DNA from: Nectonema munidae
Taxonomy: Eukaryota; Nematomorpha; Nectonematoida; Nectonematidae
Length of the DNA: 64,000 nt
Direction of reading: 5' to 3'
Assembly: GCA_030549495.1 (NCBI GenBank)
Contig: JAUIRK010000855.1
Coordinates: 2,109,501-2,173,500 of the forward strand
Position numbers and translations under genes: made by a program. The notes below the pieces were generated by a model that was given only the letters and a program-made list of their open reading frames with translations, had not been told where the DNA came from and made no database searches. Positions 44,216-56,100 of this stretch are shown piece by piece. Positions within the stretch are counted from its first letter, which is position 1; every line of letters begins with the position of its first letter.

Positions 44216-44559
44216 CCTTTGGATGCGGATATCTGCATTTGAATACTGTCTTTGATAAGGGTGAAAAAAAAATTGAAGAATAATGGAAAATTCTTTTTTT
44301 TCATAAATTCTACAGTATACAGGATAGAGAGCATAGAAGTGTTATGGCGTGTGTTCAGGTTATGCAAGTATTCAGATTGGAAATCCAAGATTTCTATTCG
44401 TTCTCAAAAGTCTTCATTCAAATTCACCAACGTTTTGGAAATATTCACGCAATGGAAAAATGATATGCGCGATATTTGAATGTGGAGAGTTCCTTCTATA
44501 TTTGTACAACTCCATCAATTTGATTAGCAAGGTGCACTCTACCCAACAGACAACTGGAT

Positions 44560-47000
44560 GAGGAGGGGGGAGGGGGGGGGGATCTGGGAGTCATAAAAAT
44601 ATTTGGAGACTCCAACATTAATAATTTAAATTATATAATTATTTTAATTATTTTTAATTATTATATTTTAATTTATTAATTAATTTTTTTAACATTAATG
44701 ACTTATAATTTTGTGACTTTGACTTTAAAAATTTTTGATTATGCCAACAACAACTTTTCACTTTCAAATTTTTTTTATAAATCTCCAAAAAGTGTGCTGA
44801 CATGCATCATATTTCAATGTCGTTTGTGAATGTTAATTTTAGATAGTCATTGAAAGATTGCTTGAATCGTAGACATTTCTGCTTTGTGTTGCAAGCAAAA
44901 TGTTTGATCTATTTTCTTCAACCTATAATTTATTAAGATGTTCAATTGGTTTGTATTTGTAATTTAGTGTCTTTCTTACATTGTCTTCAAAATGATTTTT
45001 AATTTATTGCCTATTACCTTTTTATCTAAGACAAAACAATATGATTCATAAACTGAATTTTCTTAATTTTTTCCCAATGTTAATTGGTTTAAATTTTTTT
45101 CCTAAAAACTTTCTACTCATAAACCGAATTTTGCTTTTTATTGAAATTTTTATAGAATTTTTAAATTTATTGAATTTTTCAGCCCTTTTCTATGAATTGT
45201 AAAAATACAAGGCTTGGACTAAAATGGTAAACATTTTTATGGCGGATTTTTGCAACATTGCACACTAAAAAGAATATGTCTATGAATTTATTTTTTAATC
45301 TAACATATGTGAATATAGCTAGCTGGAGTCGCAATAATATCCTACTCCACAACCATGGACTTGGCGGGCTAGTTTTCTATTTAAATATATTATTGTGCTT
45401 TAAAAATTACGAAAGTTAAATATGTAAAGTCTATATATGTTCTTCGTTAAACGTTACCCAATCTTGTATTCTTGTAATCATAATAATGAAAAAATTTAAT
45501 ACAAAACTATGAAATTGAATTTAAAAAAGGCTTCTATCTTGAAAAACGGCAATTTGAAGATGATGTTTTTTCCATGATCTTTCAGATGAATGTAAATAAT
45601 AAAAAAAATTAACTATAAATATATCAGTCTTTTTTTTGTTTTTTATTATACATATTCCAGCCTTTTTTTTTAAATTTTTTTTCTATTTTTTTAAGGGGAA
45701 TATGGAACTTACAGATAGAAAATATCTCAGAATAAAAAATTTTAATCTCTATAAAAATTCTTCACCCTGAGCTTTTCTTCTCCCTGTTTCAAGTCTTTGC
45801 TATACTTTTGGTTAAAAGTTTGGAAACTTTTAAAGAACAATTTGGATCATGGAAAAATTCTTTTAGGAAATAATCCACGACATAGAAAAGACTATTTTTT
45901 ATTTACTAAGCATTTCTATAAAGAACTATAATTGTTTCTCAAATAGAAAACTAAGAGTTTACAGTCAATTAGCATCAAAACCAACTCGCCCAACTTAAAA
46001 AAATTAACCAAGAATCAACTAATTAATCAAAAAATAGTTGCGACGAGTTGGTAAAAGAGATCAAACGAATCAAAAGTCTTAGAATCAAAAGCATTACCAT
46101 AGAGAACAGAAAAACGTTGAAAATTTGTTAGGAATGGGTTTCTTTAACACTTCTTATTAGATATTAGATGTAGCTTTTGCTTCATCCGAAGGTTTGCTTA
46201 GAATGCTAGTTAAAGCCTCGCATGTTCAAGCAAAATCCATACCTCGAATAAACCTATTGGACCTCTAAGGCTCATTAAATCTAATTGCAAATACTGTAAT
46301 GTTTTTAGAGTTTGCAATTACATTTCAAAAAAATTAATGAAAAAATCTGCACCATTTTGTTTTATAGTATGATATAATATTTATTGAATTTCAAAATAAA
46401 TTAAATCTATCCTTCAAAAAAAAATTCAGTTCTACTGAGGAGCGCAAAATAATTTTTACAAAATAATTCATTTTCTTATTGGCTGTTTAAATGTCAATCA
46501 TCATCATTCTCGGTTCGATAAAAAGTTAGCTTTTGTGTCGTTGTTAGCATTTGTTAATAATTGTGAATGCAGGCCTAGAAGATTGAATTATAGTTTTACT
46601 CTTATTAAAAAACAAATATTTACCCAAATCACTTTACGGATCTGAAATACAACTAATTTTTCACAAATGAAATTAATTTTAATTGTACATTGTACTGATA
46701 TGCTGAAAATGGGCAATGAAAAGAGGAAGCGAACGCCCTATTGCGCCCTCCCTCTGAATCTCACACTGGTTCGAACTAGACACTATTCTATTAAAAAAAA
46801 CTATACGTAACAAATTGACTGAGAGAAGTAAAAGTTTATTTCGAAAATTGTGTAGGAAATCAATCAATCATTTTTCCAAAATATTTCATTTTTTGACCTT
46901 GACTGCAGCGAACACTTTAGCAATACCCAGTGAGTTACACTAAACCTTTGAGAAACTTCTCTAATTCAAGGGAAATTTGGACACGAGTGCTTACTTGTTA
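44560..47000. other. AT-rich intergenic stretch, no gene seen
   Basis: A G-rich run lies at 44561..44582. The remainder is AT-rich with many stops on both strands. A less AT-rich patch near 46720..46760 (AACGCCCTATTGCGCCCTCC) resembles hAT subterminal C-runs but has no visible partner. Confidence 0.45.
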
Positions 47001-47203
47001 ATTAATGAGTGGAACTAATTTTTTTTCTGAGTGTATTCCTCATAACCTATTTTATGTATACAGAAATAATTTCTTTACAACTCTCCAAATCTCGTTTACC
47101 GACTCTAAGCAATTCTAGGAAAGAGACTGCAGCATTATATCTTAAAAAATCTCCTCATTCACGCAAACTTCCTGGAACACAGCTATATTTATTAATCTTA
47201 TAG

Positions 47204-47281
47204 TAAGTGCGCACATCCGGGGGGCGGTAATCCTATTCGCCCCCCCCCCCGCCCCAATAATTTTGAGTATGTGCGCCCCTG
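47204..47281. mobile_element. 78-bp hAT-type mini-MITE inserted in the LINE
   Basis: TAAGTGCGCACAT at the left pairs with the reverse complement of the right end, CAGGGGCGCACAT. The interior is essentially a G-run facing a C-run (47217..47226 and 47240..47255). The flanks TCTTATAG and ATTCATAG agree at 5 of 8 positions. LINE sequence continues on the right side. Confidence 0.6.
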
Positions 47282-48149
47282 ATTCATAGATAACACCTAC
47301 CCCAAATACATGTTAAAGTTCATACATAATTATCTTAGCAATGGCATTTTAATTCAAAACAACGACTCATATATTTGCGACTTCTCTCTTTCTACTCCTC
47401 AAGGTGGCAGTTTATCTGACTTACTTTTGTAAATCCTCATCCACCTTCTACTGACTTTTATCAACCACAACTCTAACTTTTCTCAGGGTTATTCTGATAA
47501 TTTCAAGTTCTGAGAAAACTGAAAACCTCCAGCAATCCCTTTCCCTACTAAAACAAATCGAATTCAAAGCACAACAATACAAAATGTCCTTTAACTCTAA
47601 TAAATTCTACATGAACAAGCAAAAGAATCAGACCATTAACCTTACAACTCAACACAATACAGAACGAAGTCCTTAAACTCCTTAAAACTCCCTTAAAGAA
47701 TCACAAAGTTCTTTTTATAAAAGTCTCATTTTCCCTGTCCTCCAATATGGAATTCTTTCACAGGGCTCAGCATTGAAACATCAGTCATCCCTTACTCATG
47801 TTAACAAAATTCATCGCCTGTGTCTCCTTTCTATCACCAATGCCTATCACACTACACCAACTACAAAACCTGAATTATTCACTAAGAAGCGACCCCTCCA
47901 TCTCAATCTAAAGAAAACGCTTCTTAAAAAACACAAAATCTCCTTTATTACAATTCCTTATTAATTCCGTTCGCTCCTAACAAAACATCTTATCAAGTGC
48001 TACCATTGAATCGCCCAATCGAGCTCATCCACCCTTCTTCGTCTCCTCCTTACACCAATAACATCTGTCACCAAAGATATCTGGCGCTAAACTCTATAAC
48101 TCACCAACGTACAACAAACACTATCAAATCGCTTTCAATGTTCACTGAC

Positions 48150-48400
48150 GGTTCCAAACCACAACATCGCTCTTCAGCCGCATGCGCATTCTTCTACATA
48201 ACACAAAAAACCCATTCCTTATCCAACACACAAACCTAGATCCAGAAATCTCTGCACACGAAACAGAAATTCACGCAGTATTACTATCCTGCAACATTCC
48301 CCTTAACAAGCCAACTTCTTTTTCTACCTCCTTCAAATATATAACCTTTTTCACAGACTTGCAAAATTTTAAACATGACCTGAAGCTCAAAAACAAAATC
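48150..48400 (+). pseudogene. LINE RNase H domain fragment
   Basis: Two overlapping plus-strand frames share this domain: SMFTDGSKPQHRSSAACAFF in one and ISAHETEIHAVLLSCN with FFTDLQNF in the other. Together they show the D-E-D order of a type I RNase H. The change of frame lies near 48230. Confidence 0.65.
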
Positions 48401-48999
48401 TAGCACTCAACTTTTAGTTTTGATAACAAACTTATTCACCTATCTAATCAACATTGCAAATTCAAGAATCTCCGATTCACACTTCCTACCCCTATTTTTC
48501 CTTCTCATCTCCACATTTACAAACAGAATAACAAACTCTACACTACTACAGCGGCAACAATTTACTGACTCAACCATCACATCACCTCCGACATCTACGC
48601 CATTATCACAAGTCATTTCAAACTAACACATTCACCCACTCCCACGAAACATCATTCGCTGGCTCTCATCCCATTGCCCTTGTAGTGCATACTTTTTCAA
48701 ATTCAAACCCTTTCTGTCGTTTTAGCTGCGTGCTTACATTGAAACACCTATAGACATTCTCCTTTCATGTCCTATATTTCATTCTCACGGACACCAACTC
48801 CTTGAAAAAAGCCGCACCTTTTTGAAGACATTCCATCCTCTTTTCTTAATCTGCTACAACACCCAAAACTCATCAAACATCTCTCTCTCTCTCTTCTCAT
48901 AACCACAATTGAACCAATACTCTCTATAAACCAAACTCTGAATCCTCCCCCAAATATCTAATCCCCAATAACACATCACCATCACTAATCAATACATTC

Positions 49000-51080
49000 T
49001 AAAAAACAGTTTATAGTGTCAACATTTGCGAAAACCTCCTTAGTTTTTCTTTTCTACTGAAGAAAGACCCTCAAAGAAAAAAAAATCTCACTTTGAAGAC
49101 TAAATTCCAGCAGACTTGCAAGCATATAAGCTACAGCTGGAAAGTGCTTAGAAATCTTTCTAAAATTTTTATTTATTTAGTAGAAACACTACCAAGAAAA
49201 TTTTTGGAAAGATATGAAAATTTTAATCAAATTTATATGTCAAATCAAAAAGCAAAGTTGAAATCAGCCAATTTAATTAGTGTATCACTTTCTTGAAATT
49301 AAAATTATGACAGACACATCTCAAAACGATTTGTGTCCTCGCTCATCCTCGGAAATTTTTGGCGAAACATTTTTTGTCTAGTGCCAAGTATTTTCTCTAA
49401 CCATGACTGTCTTGACTTAAAGAGTCTTAAAGAGCTTGATTTCAATCAAAAAAATCGCGACTGATATTCAAAGATCTCTATTCGTTCAAACCAGAAGCTT
49501 GTACTTTTCCTGTTGGGTTAATTCATTTCCGAACAAATCTAAGATGTAAATCTTCACATTTTTGATTAAATTACCCATATGTTTCGATGAGTTATATCAA
49601 AAAGATTGTTTAACGAAGAATTTGTCTTAACTTTTTTGACTTTCAGTGATTCTTGGAGAGAGTTTTTTTTCCTGAAAAGTAAAATCCTTAAATTTAATAA
49701 CATTTTTTTATAAAAAAATTAATATGTAAATAATTTTCGGTTTTGTGATTATTCTTTGCACCATAATATATATATATATATGTTTTGTAACTTCTTCTTC
49801 TTGTTCATCGGTGTCAGGCTAAAACATGTCCTTTTTTAAAATGAAAAATATACTAGGATGCATGATCTCCATTTTTATTGCTACTTGCCTCAAAAAATTA
49901 ATCATTGCACTCGCCCTTGACCCAGTGCACTCTTTATTAATTCCCGAAAATGAACACAAAAGTGGAATAAGTAAGGTAAAAGCGATGCTTGTATGCATAA
50001 AATATTACTAAATCTGGAAAACATTTGTCATAAATCGTTTAGCCTGTAAAATCATGATTAAGTTTTGCATAATAATAACGCCAGCGTCATTGAATTAGCC
50101 AACCATATCAATAGGCACCAATATCTGGTCTGGTGGGGTGAAAATATAAACGTGTATTAAAATGAAAAAAATACAATTATTTTAATTAAGAGTAAGCAGA
50201 TTCATTGGTAAACCATTAATATACTTTAGATTGTGACTAGGTGAAGAAAAAGAAAAAGTGATATCATGAGCAAACAGTGGAGGATTGCATAAATTGTGAA
50301 GAATGTTGATTATGAAATTGATCTTTAGACTTTAGGATCACAAAACATTAGAAATAGAAAAATCAATTTTTGATGAATTTTTTGGAGTAAAAAATTTGGA
50401 AAAACAAAGAAAGTTTATCGCAACGATGAATGTATAAAATGAAATCGGAAAAGAACAAAGAAATGTAATGGAGTGAGGCAAATGTATGGGAGTAGCCCAA
50501 TGTGTGGCAAACATTAATCAATATAACTGATTGTGAAAAAATTAATTGAGAAGCTGATGTCTTTGTAGAAATGGAAATAGTTTGAGAGGAAGAAGTGAGT
50601 AAACAGTGTTAAAATTTAAAATTAAATAAACTGAAATTTTAAGAGGCAAACATATATATATATATATAAAAGTTATATATACACGAATGATAGATTTGGT
50701 GCCAAAAATGTTGTCAAACCTGTTACTATTTCACATATGACTTATTCATTGATAAGTAAGGCCGTTTACAAATCGACTTTCATCAATACCTATTTTTAGA
50801 GTTTTTAGTCAAAGAACTACTCAAATATATGCGCATAACTTTCATATTTCCCAATGATTATTATTATTCACGTGCGGTGTATCAAACTATTGGTAATTTG
50901 TAAAAAATAGCATATCTTACATTTGTTAAAAAAGGGTTTTTAAAAAACTTTTTGGGTTTTAATTTTGGCATAGAAGAAGAAGAAAGAAGAAGAAGTTTAT
51001 TGTACACATGTTTGTTGTTAAAAAACATATTTAATTTCTTCTTCTTTTATACACCCTGAATCAAAAATCGACATCAAAAA
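49000..51080. other. Intergenic stretch, no supported gene
   Basis: A plus-strand frame at 49093..49296 has no recognisable content. TA runs lie at 49768..49782 and 50650..50667. A GAA/TTC pair of tracts (50978..50997 and 51036..51050) forms a weak inverted repeat. On the minus strand, FAHDITFSFSSPSHNLK near 50260 vaguely recalls an RT YADD region but is not enough for a call. Confidence 0.4.
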
Positions 51081-51089
51081 AAAATTTCA

Positions 51090-52110
51090 TATCACTTTAT
51101 TAATAGTGTAGCTGAACAATAAAAATGGGCATAAAAAATATAATTGTATTTATATGAATAATAATATATAGAAAAAGCACAAAAGAAGGTGGAAAGTATG
51201 TGAGATGACTTTGATTGAGAGGAAGTTGAGAGAGAGGAGAAAAGGAAGAGAAGACAAAACAATGTTGGAATTGAAGCAAGAAAGGCCTGGAAGGATGAGG
51301 TCTCCGTAGTGCTGGAAGAAGTGAATAGATTTTAAAGTAATGAAATAAAATATATATAAGAGACAAAGATATTCACAAAATAGATATATAGATCTTTATA
51401 ATTGTATATGAAAAGGTTTTTGAGTAAATTTTTAAACTTATAAAAGGAATTTTCACAATCCTAATATTCTGTACTTTAATAACTTTCTGCAACTTTTCAG
51501 TGGATACTGTGGGACAACTAGTTTTTTTGATGATCTTAAAAAGTATTCAGTTTCTTTGTGTACAAAATATTGCCAAGCCAAAAATAATCTAGGGAGCAAA
51601 TCATAAAGATATTGATATATAAATTTAGATAATTGAAGTAAATATATATCATTTAACTTTAACAAACTATTTTTATTAAAGTGGATTGCTGTATGTTTTC
51701 TGTAACCTAAATTAAAGACTACTTTAAACATTTTTTTATGCAAAATTTCAATTTTACATATATTAGAAGAACCCTAGTTTACTACGCTATAATTAAAATG
51801 GGGCAAAACTAGCGCTTTATAATGTGTTAACTTAACACTTACGTCAAAAAATTTTTTTATCTTTCAAAAGTAGAGTTGAATTTTTTTGAAACATAGCTTA
51901 GATCGCCAGTCCATGTAAAGTTATTACTAATGAATAGGTCCAAAAAGTTGAATTTACTAATCAACTCAATACCAAGTTTTGGGAATGTGAAAGTTGCCAT
52001 GTTATAATTGTCAGAAATTTGATTCCTCCTTGTTTAAAATTCTTGACAAATATAATGGCCAAGGAATCAAATGGCATTGCTTAAGCTTGTCGTGATTCTG
52101 ATATTAAAAA
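51090..52110 (-). mobile_element. LINE (CR1/jockey-like) 3' remnant, minus strand
   Basis: Minus-strand reading from about 51950 gives FLDLFISNNFTWTGDLSYVS, then HYKALVLPHFNYSVVN and KKMFKVVFNLGYRKHTAIHF (51453..51743). These follow the RT C-terminal pattern FLG-I-x-x-L-W, Y-x-x-x-x-PH-x-YG, and QKK-x-R-x-I. The protein ends around CRKLLKYRILGL, the S-x-x-x-x-x-PKLWN counterpart. The piece towards 51100 is probably the 3' tail. Confidence 0.7.
51453..51743 (-). pseudogene. LINE reverse transcriptase C-terminal domain fragment
   Basis: 96 codons: MHKKMFKVVFNLGYRKHTAI, LKLNDIYLLQLSKFIYQYLY and DLLPRLFLAWQYFVHKETEY, followed by a Ser/Lys-rich end. The motif order (QK-x-x-R, L-x-x-x-x-IY-x-x-Q-x-x-x-x-x-Y, P-x-x-F) is that of the thumb and connection regions of CR1/jockey-type LINEs. 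The catalytic part of RT is not present in this frame. Confidence 0.65.
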
Positions 52111-52216
52111 ATGATGAAAAAAGTAATTCAGCTTCTATTGATTTGTTAAAAGTAATAAATGATTTGAAAATACACATAAAAAACAAAATAAAGTTATTTT
52201 CACATTGTAGTCAAAT

Positions 52217-52633
52217 TTGTCTAATCATAGATGTTACAAAAACATAATCTTCTTTAAAAGTTTAATATTAAGCTTGGGAAATCACATTAAAGATGTTACA
52301 AAACGATCAGCTTCTTATTCAACATATGTAGGAAATATGATTGAAAGAAATAAACAAAACACTTTATATGTAAGATCAAAGAGCTTAAATATAGATGAAT
52401 TGGCCCGTAAAACATCCTCTATTCTAAATAATGTTAAATTGGTGTGGTGTCTAATAAAAAGAACAAAAGTATTATTAATTAAAATTTCTTTTGTAATTTC
52501 TCAAGAAGTTGAAAATAGCTTATTAAGTAAATTAATGCTGAGTAAAAATGAAGCTATAAAAAATATGGCTAATCAAGGCAAAGTTTTTGAAGTTCTTTTT
52601 TCCAAAGACATTAAAAACGAAAAAAAATTGTAG
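52217..52633 (+). pseudogene. LINE ORF1-like protein fragment
   Basis: 138 codons, Lys/Asn/Ser-rich, with SLNIDELARKTSSILNNVKL and KVLLIKISFVISQEVENSLL. Position before a zinc knuckle and endonuclease, and the length and composition, suggest the RRM-like part of LINE ORF1. I cannot match it to a specific family. Confidence 0.45.
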
Positions 52634-53959
52634 TACGCAAAATTGCCCCAGAAATATTTTCTTTTCTGAAAAAGAATGATTTTACATTTTTGTCCATGAT
52701 GCAGGCTATTAAATTTCGATCTTTCTTCTCCCACATGCAGCGTGGAAATTGCCTTCTTTTTGGACACACCACCTCCAAATGTAAAAAAAACCAATCTGTA
52801 GGTTTTGTTCTTCACCACATAAATATAATGTTTGTTCAATTAAAGATGATAGCACAGAATATAAATTTCATAGCTTTATCAAAAATGGGGAAGATTTTAT
52901 TAATCACTCTTCAAGAGTTTTACATGCCACTATGTTATGAAAGAACTACAACATGTTACGAGCATTACTCAAACGTTTGACTAACAAAGGTAAAAATTTT
53001 CTTTTCAAAATTACTTATATTTTAATACTAAATAAGGTTTTTTTTAATTCTAAACTTGATGAATTGTATGATATGAATATTTTATGCCTCAACACCCAAT
53101 CTCTAAATAGCAAATTTAATGATCTTGTAATTTTTTTGGAAAAATAATCTGTATGCATGTTGAAACTTTTAAGTCTATTATGCTTACAAGAGACATGGCT
53201 AGACAATACCGAAACTTGTTTTCATCTTTTCTACCATTAGTTTTAGAAGACAAATTTTACGCATGGTTGTCTTATATTTTTTGTAAGGGATAATATTAAC
53301 CATAAAATTGAAAAAGGCCAACTTAATTAGAGTCACAAACAAAAGATGTTCAAATTATTTCTATCTTCTTTGTAATTTAAAATTTCAAAAAAAGTAAGAA
53401 TTTAGTATAATGAATACATTTTATTAAGAAATCAATATTATTCAGATAACTTTTCCAACTGCGGTTCAACACAGAAAACTTGGGCTAGTATCAATAAAAT
53501 TCTAAAGGGAAAAAATAAACATATATCTATTTTAAAGAAGGGAATGAATATTATGATGATGATACCTTAGCTAACAGGTTTAATGAAAGCTTGGCCTTTG
53601 TGCAAAATCGTTCTGTCAAAACAACCACATTTGCCATTTCTTGACAATGGAATCGAATCTTTTGAATTTGAACTTTGTTCAAACGAGTTACTATTATCTG
53701 TTATAGATAAAATAAAAAAATGAGACTAAGGATATATATGGCATTTCAATAAATTATGTGAAATCAATAAAATATAGCATATGTAAAGTTTTGTTATGTT
53801 ATAAATCTTTCTAAGAATTTCACCTTTCCGGAGGTCCTTAAGCTTCACAAAGTGGTATACATAAGAGAAATGATAAAAATTGTATAGATAATTATAGACT
53901 CGTCCCAATAGTTCCTATACTCTTAAAAATATTTCAAGAATATATACACTGTCAATTAA

Positions 53960-54397
53960 AAACTTACTTGAACTCGATAAATTATTTAAATGTCTACCAA
54001 TTTGGGTTTCGAGAACATTATTCGATTGAAGCTTTTCACTCCTGTTTAATACAAAAAATGATTGAAATTTTGGAAAATAAAGATGACGCAATACTTTTAC
54101 TTTTTGACCTTTCAAAAGCCATACTTATTAACTTACTAATATTCATTCATCCATCCTAAAAAATCTATATGACTTTGGTTGAAATTCAAGGAACATATTG
54201 ATCAACTGGATCTCAATCTAAATCGAGTTATCGGTATTTTATTTTTTACAAAAAACCTTTTCCTTTTAAATATTAAACTTATGATATACAAACAACTATT
54301 TCTTACTTGCATTAACTATAGTATAATTAATTGGTTTCCCCTTGGTAAAAAAACGTATCTAAATCCTTCAATAACGCGCTATAAGAGTGATTTTTAA
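53960..54397 (+). pseudogene. LINE reverse transcriptase fragments
   Basis: The first frame has YQFGFREHYSIEAFHSCL and AILLLFDLSKA, the RT block with the first catalytic Asp (F-x-DLSKAFD). The second frame (54179..54397) has KFKEHIDQLDLNLNRVIGIL, LMIYKQLFLTCINYSIINWF, the post-YADD region. The intervening catalytic block is absent, so this RT cannot be active. Confidence 0.8.
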
Positions 54398-54548
54398 CAT
54401 GAATAAGTTTGATCACACTGCAGAAATTTTTTATCGAAATAAATTGTTAAAATTGGAAGAAATTTTTAAACCGAGAGTTGGCGTATTTCTTTACAAAAAT
54501 TTTAAAGATTATTTGCAAAATTTGTTAGGGTTGTTAATCAGTTATAAC

Positions 54549-55873
54549 CAGGGCTTTGGAGTCGGAGATGGAGCCGGAGCCCCTGGAGCCGTAATATTCT
54601 GTCAGTAAGAGCCGGAGTTGGAGCCGGAGTCACAAATTTTAATGTGCGGCTCCCTCTTACCCGCTCTTACTGACAGAATATTGGCAACAAAAAAGCCAAA
54701 GCTTCATGAAATTATTAAAAGACGCTCCGGTAAAGTAACTATTTTGGATCAATCTACCAGATGGGGTAGTACCTATGTTATGATAAAGCGCTTACTTGAA
54801 TTAAAATCCGTTTTATTTGACACGGCAGATACTGATGTATCTCTTATGGAATCATTCTGGGACCAAACGAAATGTTTAGAAAGGTTACTATATCAACCTT
54901 ATGTAATAACCAAAAAACTTCAGAGCGAAGATTTAACTCCTGGTCAATTTTTAAAAAAAATGGAGATCCTTAATATTTTTTTTCTCTAATGTTAAAAGCT
55001 TGTTAGGAGACGAAATAAGAAGTTCGATGGTAAGAAGAGAATGCAATTTACTTCAAAATGAATTTCTGTTTGCTGGAATTTATCTTGATCCAAGGTACAG
55101 ATGTCTACTTTCGCTTGAACAAATATCAAAAGCCAGAGAGTCTGTCAAAAATATTGTGTGTAAAATGAGAACAGCTGACAATCAAAGCGATTTTTTAGCA
55201 TTGCAAGAATATTCGAAATCTGAGGGGGAATCTTCGTCAAGTAGTTCCTCACCTCTATATGAATTCAAAGAGATAACTTTTGATTTTGAGAAAGTTCTTG
55301 ACAAGCAAATCAAGAAAAAAAACGCTTAAGAAAATCAGTGTTTCATTCGTAGTGATTACGTCAACAATATCTGATTTTGAACTTCAGATCAAAAAATCTT
55401 TTTCTGAAATTGAAAAATTTGACCGTTTTTCGAATTTGTCTTATGATGAAGCAATTAAAAGTTATCCTGAAATTATTAAAGACGAAGCTAAAATTATAAC
55501 TGCTTTGCCTACAACACAAGTAAGTGTGGAACGCCTTTTTTCGGCTTTAAAAATTTTGAAATCAGATTTACGTAGTAGTCTCAAAGAGGACATTTTGGAA
55601 GCAATGCTATTTTTAAGAACAAACACATACAAAAAAAAGTTTTGAAGTATTTGTCTAATTGGAAACGATATAAATCTTAAACTTTATGTATAATAATTAA
55701 GAATAGTATAATTTTGTATAAATAAAACGAACTTTATGTATAACTCAAAGAAATCACAATAAATATTAAAAATATACTTGAAGCCGGAGCCGGAGTAGGA
55801 ACCGGAGCCGTAGTCAAAAAATCTATGCTCCGGAGCCGGAGTTAAGCAATTTTGAAAAGGCTCCGAAGCCCTG
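54549..55873 (+). mobile_element. hAT transposon inserted in the LINE, perfect 8-bp target duplication
   Basis: GTTATAAC flanks both sides (54541..54548 and 55874..55881). The left end CAGGGCTTTGGAGTCGGAG pairs with the reverse complement of the right end, CAGGGCTTCGGAGCC. Many GCCGGAG words repeat in both subterminal regions (54565..54635 and 55782..55850), as hAT transposases bind such repeats. The interior carries most of a transposase C-terminal half in three overlapping frames (54618..55645). A 20-bp inverted repeat (54593..54612 and 54663..54682) marks the point where the N-terminal half is missing. The element is younger than the LINE it interrupts. Confidence 0.92.
54618..55645 (+). 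pseudogene. hAT transposase C-terminal half, two frameshifts
   Basis: Frame one: KLHEIIKRRSGKVTILDQST, RWGSTYVMIKRLLELKSVL, the hAT region with the conserved TRW(G/N)S. Frame two: FAGIYLDPRYRCLLSLEQIS, the LDPR motif. Frame three: IITALPTTQVSVERLFSALK and SDLRSSLKEDILEAMLFLRT, the C-terminal dimerisation motif. The shifts lie near 54985 and 55290..55330. Catalytic residues of the N-terminal half are missing. Otherwise the sequence is well kept, in line with a fairly recent insertion. Confidence 0.85.
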
Positions 55874-56100
55874 GTTATAACAAGATACATACCATCATAC
55901 AATAACAGAATCCCAAACTAACCAATAAGGATTGATTATTATTATAGGCTTAAAGGGTCGGATATTTCAATTTTAAAAAAATCAAATGAATTTTATGCTA
56001 ACAATAAACACCTTTACATTTACTTAATATTTACAACATGTTTAACATTTTTTTAATTAATATCATAGATTTTATTATTGGCCGTGATTAGATTTTTCCA
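55874..56100 (+). mobile_element. LINE continuation beyond the hAT insertion
   Basis: After the second GTTATAAC the reading resumes with TRYIPSYNNRIPN and ISILKKSNEFYANNKHLYIY, a plausible RT C-terminal end. The right limit is uncertain. Confidence 0.45.

Larger units (their letters stand above)
47009..48965 (+). mobile_element. Non-LTR retrotransposon (LINE with RNase H) remnant, strongly C-rich strand
   Basis: On the plus strand the order is: RT segment STPQGGSLSDLL (about 47389..47430), the YxDD-region counterpart GYSDNFKF (47490), ENLQQSLSLLKQIEFKAQQY with MSFNSNKFYM, then VNKIHRLCLLSITNAYHTTP (about 47810). An RNase H domain follows (48150..48400) with FTDGSK, HETEIHAVLLS and FFTDLQ as its acidic positions, and a terminal segment IDILLSCPIFHSHGHQLLEK. 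RNase H after RT points to the I/R1/LOA-like groups. Several frameshifts break it. The coding strand is C-rich and G-poor, unlike its surroundings. The part before 47203 is assigned only tentatively. A 78-bp MITE interrupts it. Confidence 0.82.
52200..54548 (+). mobile_element. LINE (CR1/Rex-like), ORF1 and ORF2 remnants, plus strand; continues at 55874
   Basis: Order on the plus strand: an ORF1-like frame (52217..52633), a zinc-knuckle region GNCLLFGHTTSKCKKN (about 52745), the endonuclease start MNILCLNTQSLNSKFNDLVI (53074) with LCLQETWLDN (53180), and RT pieces NYRLVPIVPILLKIFQEYI (about 53890) and YLNVYQFGFREHYSIEAFHS with LLLFDLSKA (53960..54120). The RT C-terminus is FKEHIDQLDLNLNRVIGILF (54180). 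A hAT element then interrupts it at 54549. The catalytic YADD segment is missing, so a stretch is deleted between 54130 and 54180. Several other breaks show an old copy. Confidence 0.85.

Noticed and set aside
44119-44388. Longer N-terminus (90 extra residues) for the secreted precursor
   Set aside because: The extension is basic and Phe/Lys-rich with no signal-peptide logic, and it would span the TATA-like box and probable 5' UTR.
50160-50680. Possible reverse transcriptase YADD region on the minus strand
   Set aside because: Only one short AHDITFSF-like match exists and neighbouring RT blocks are absent.
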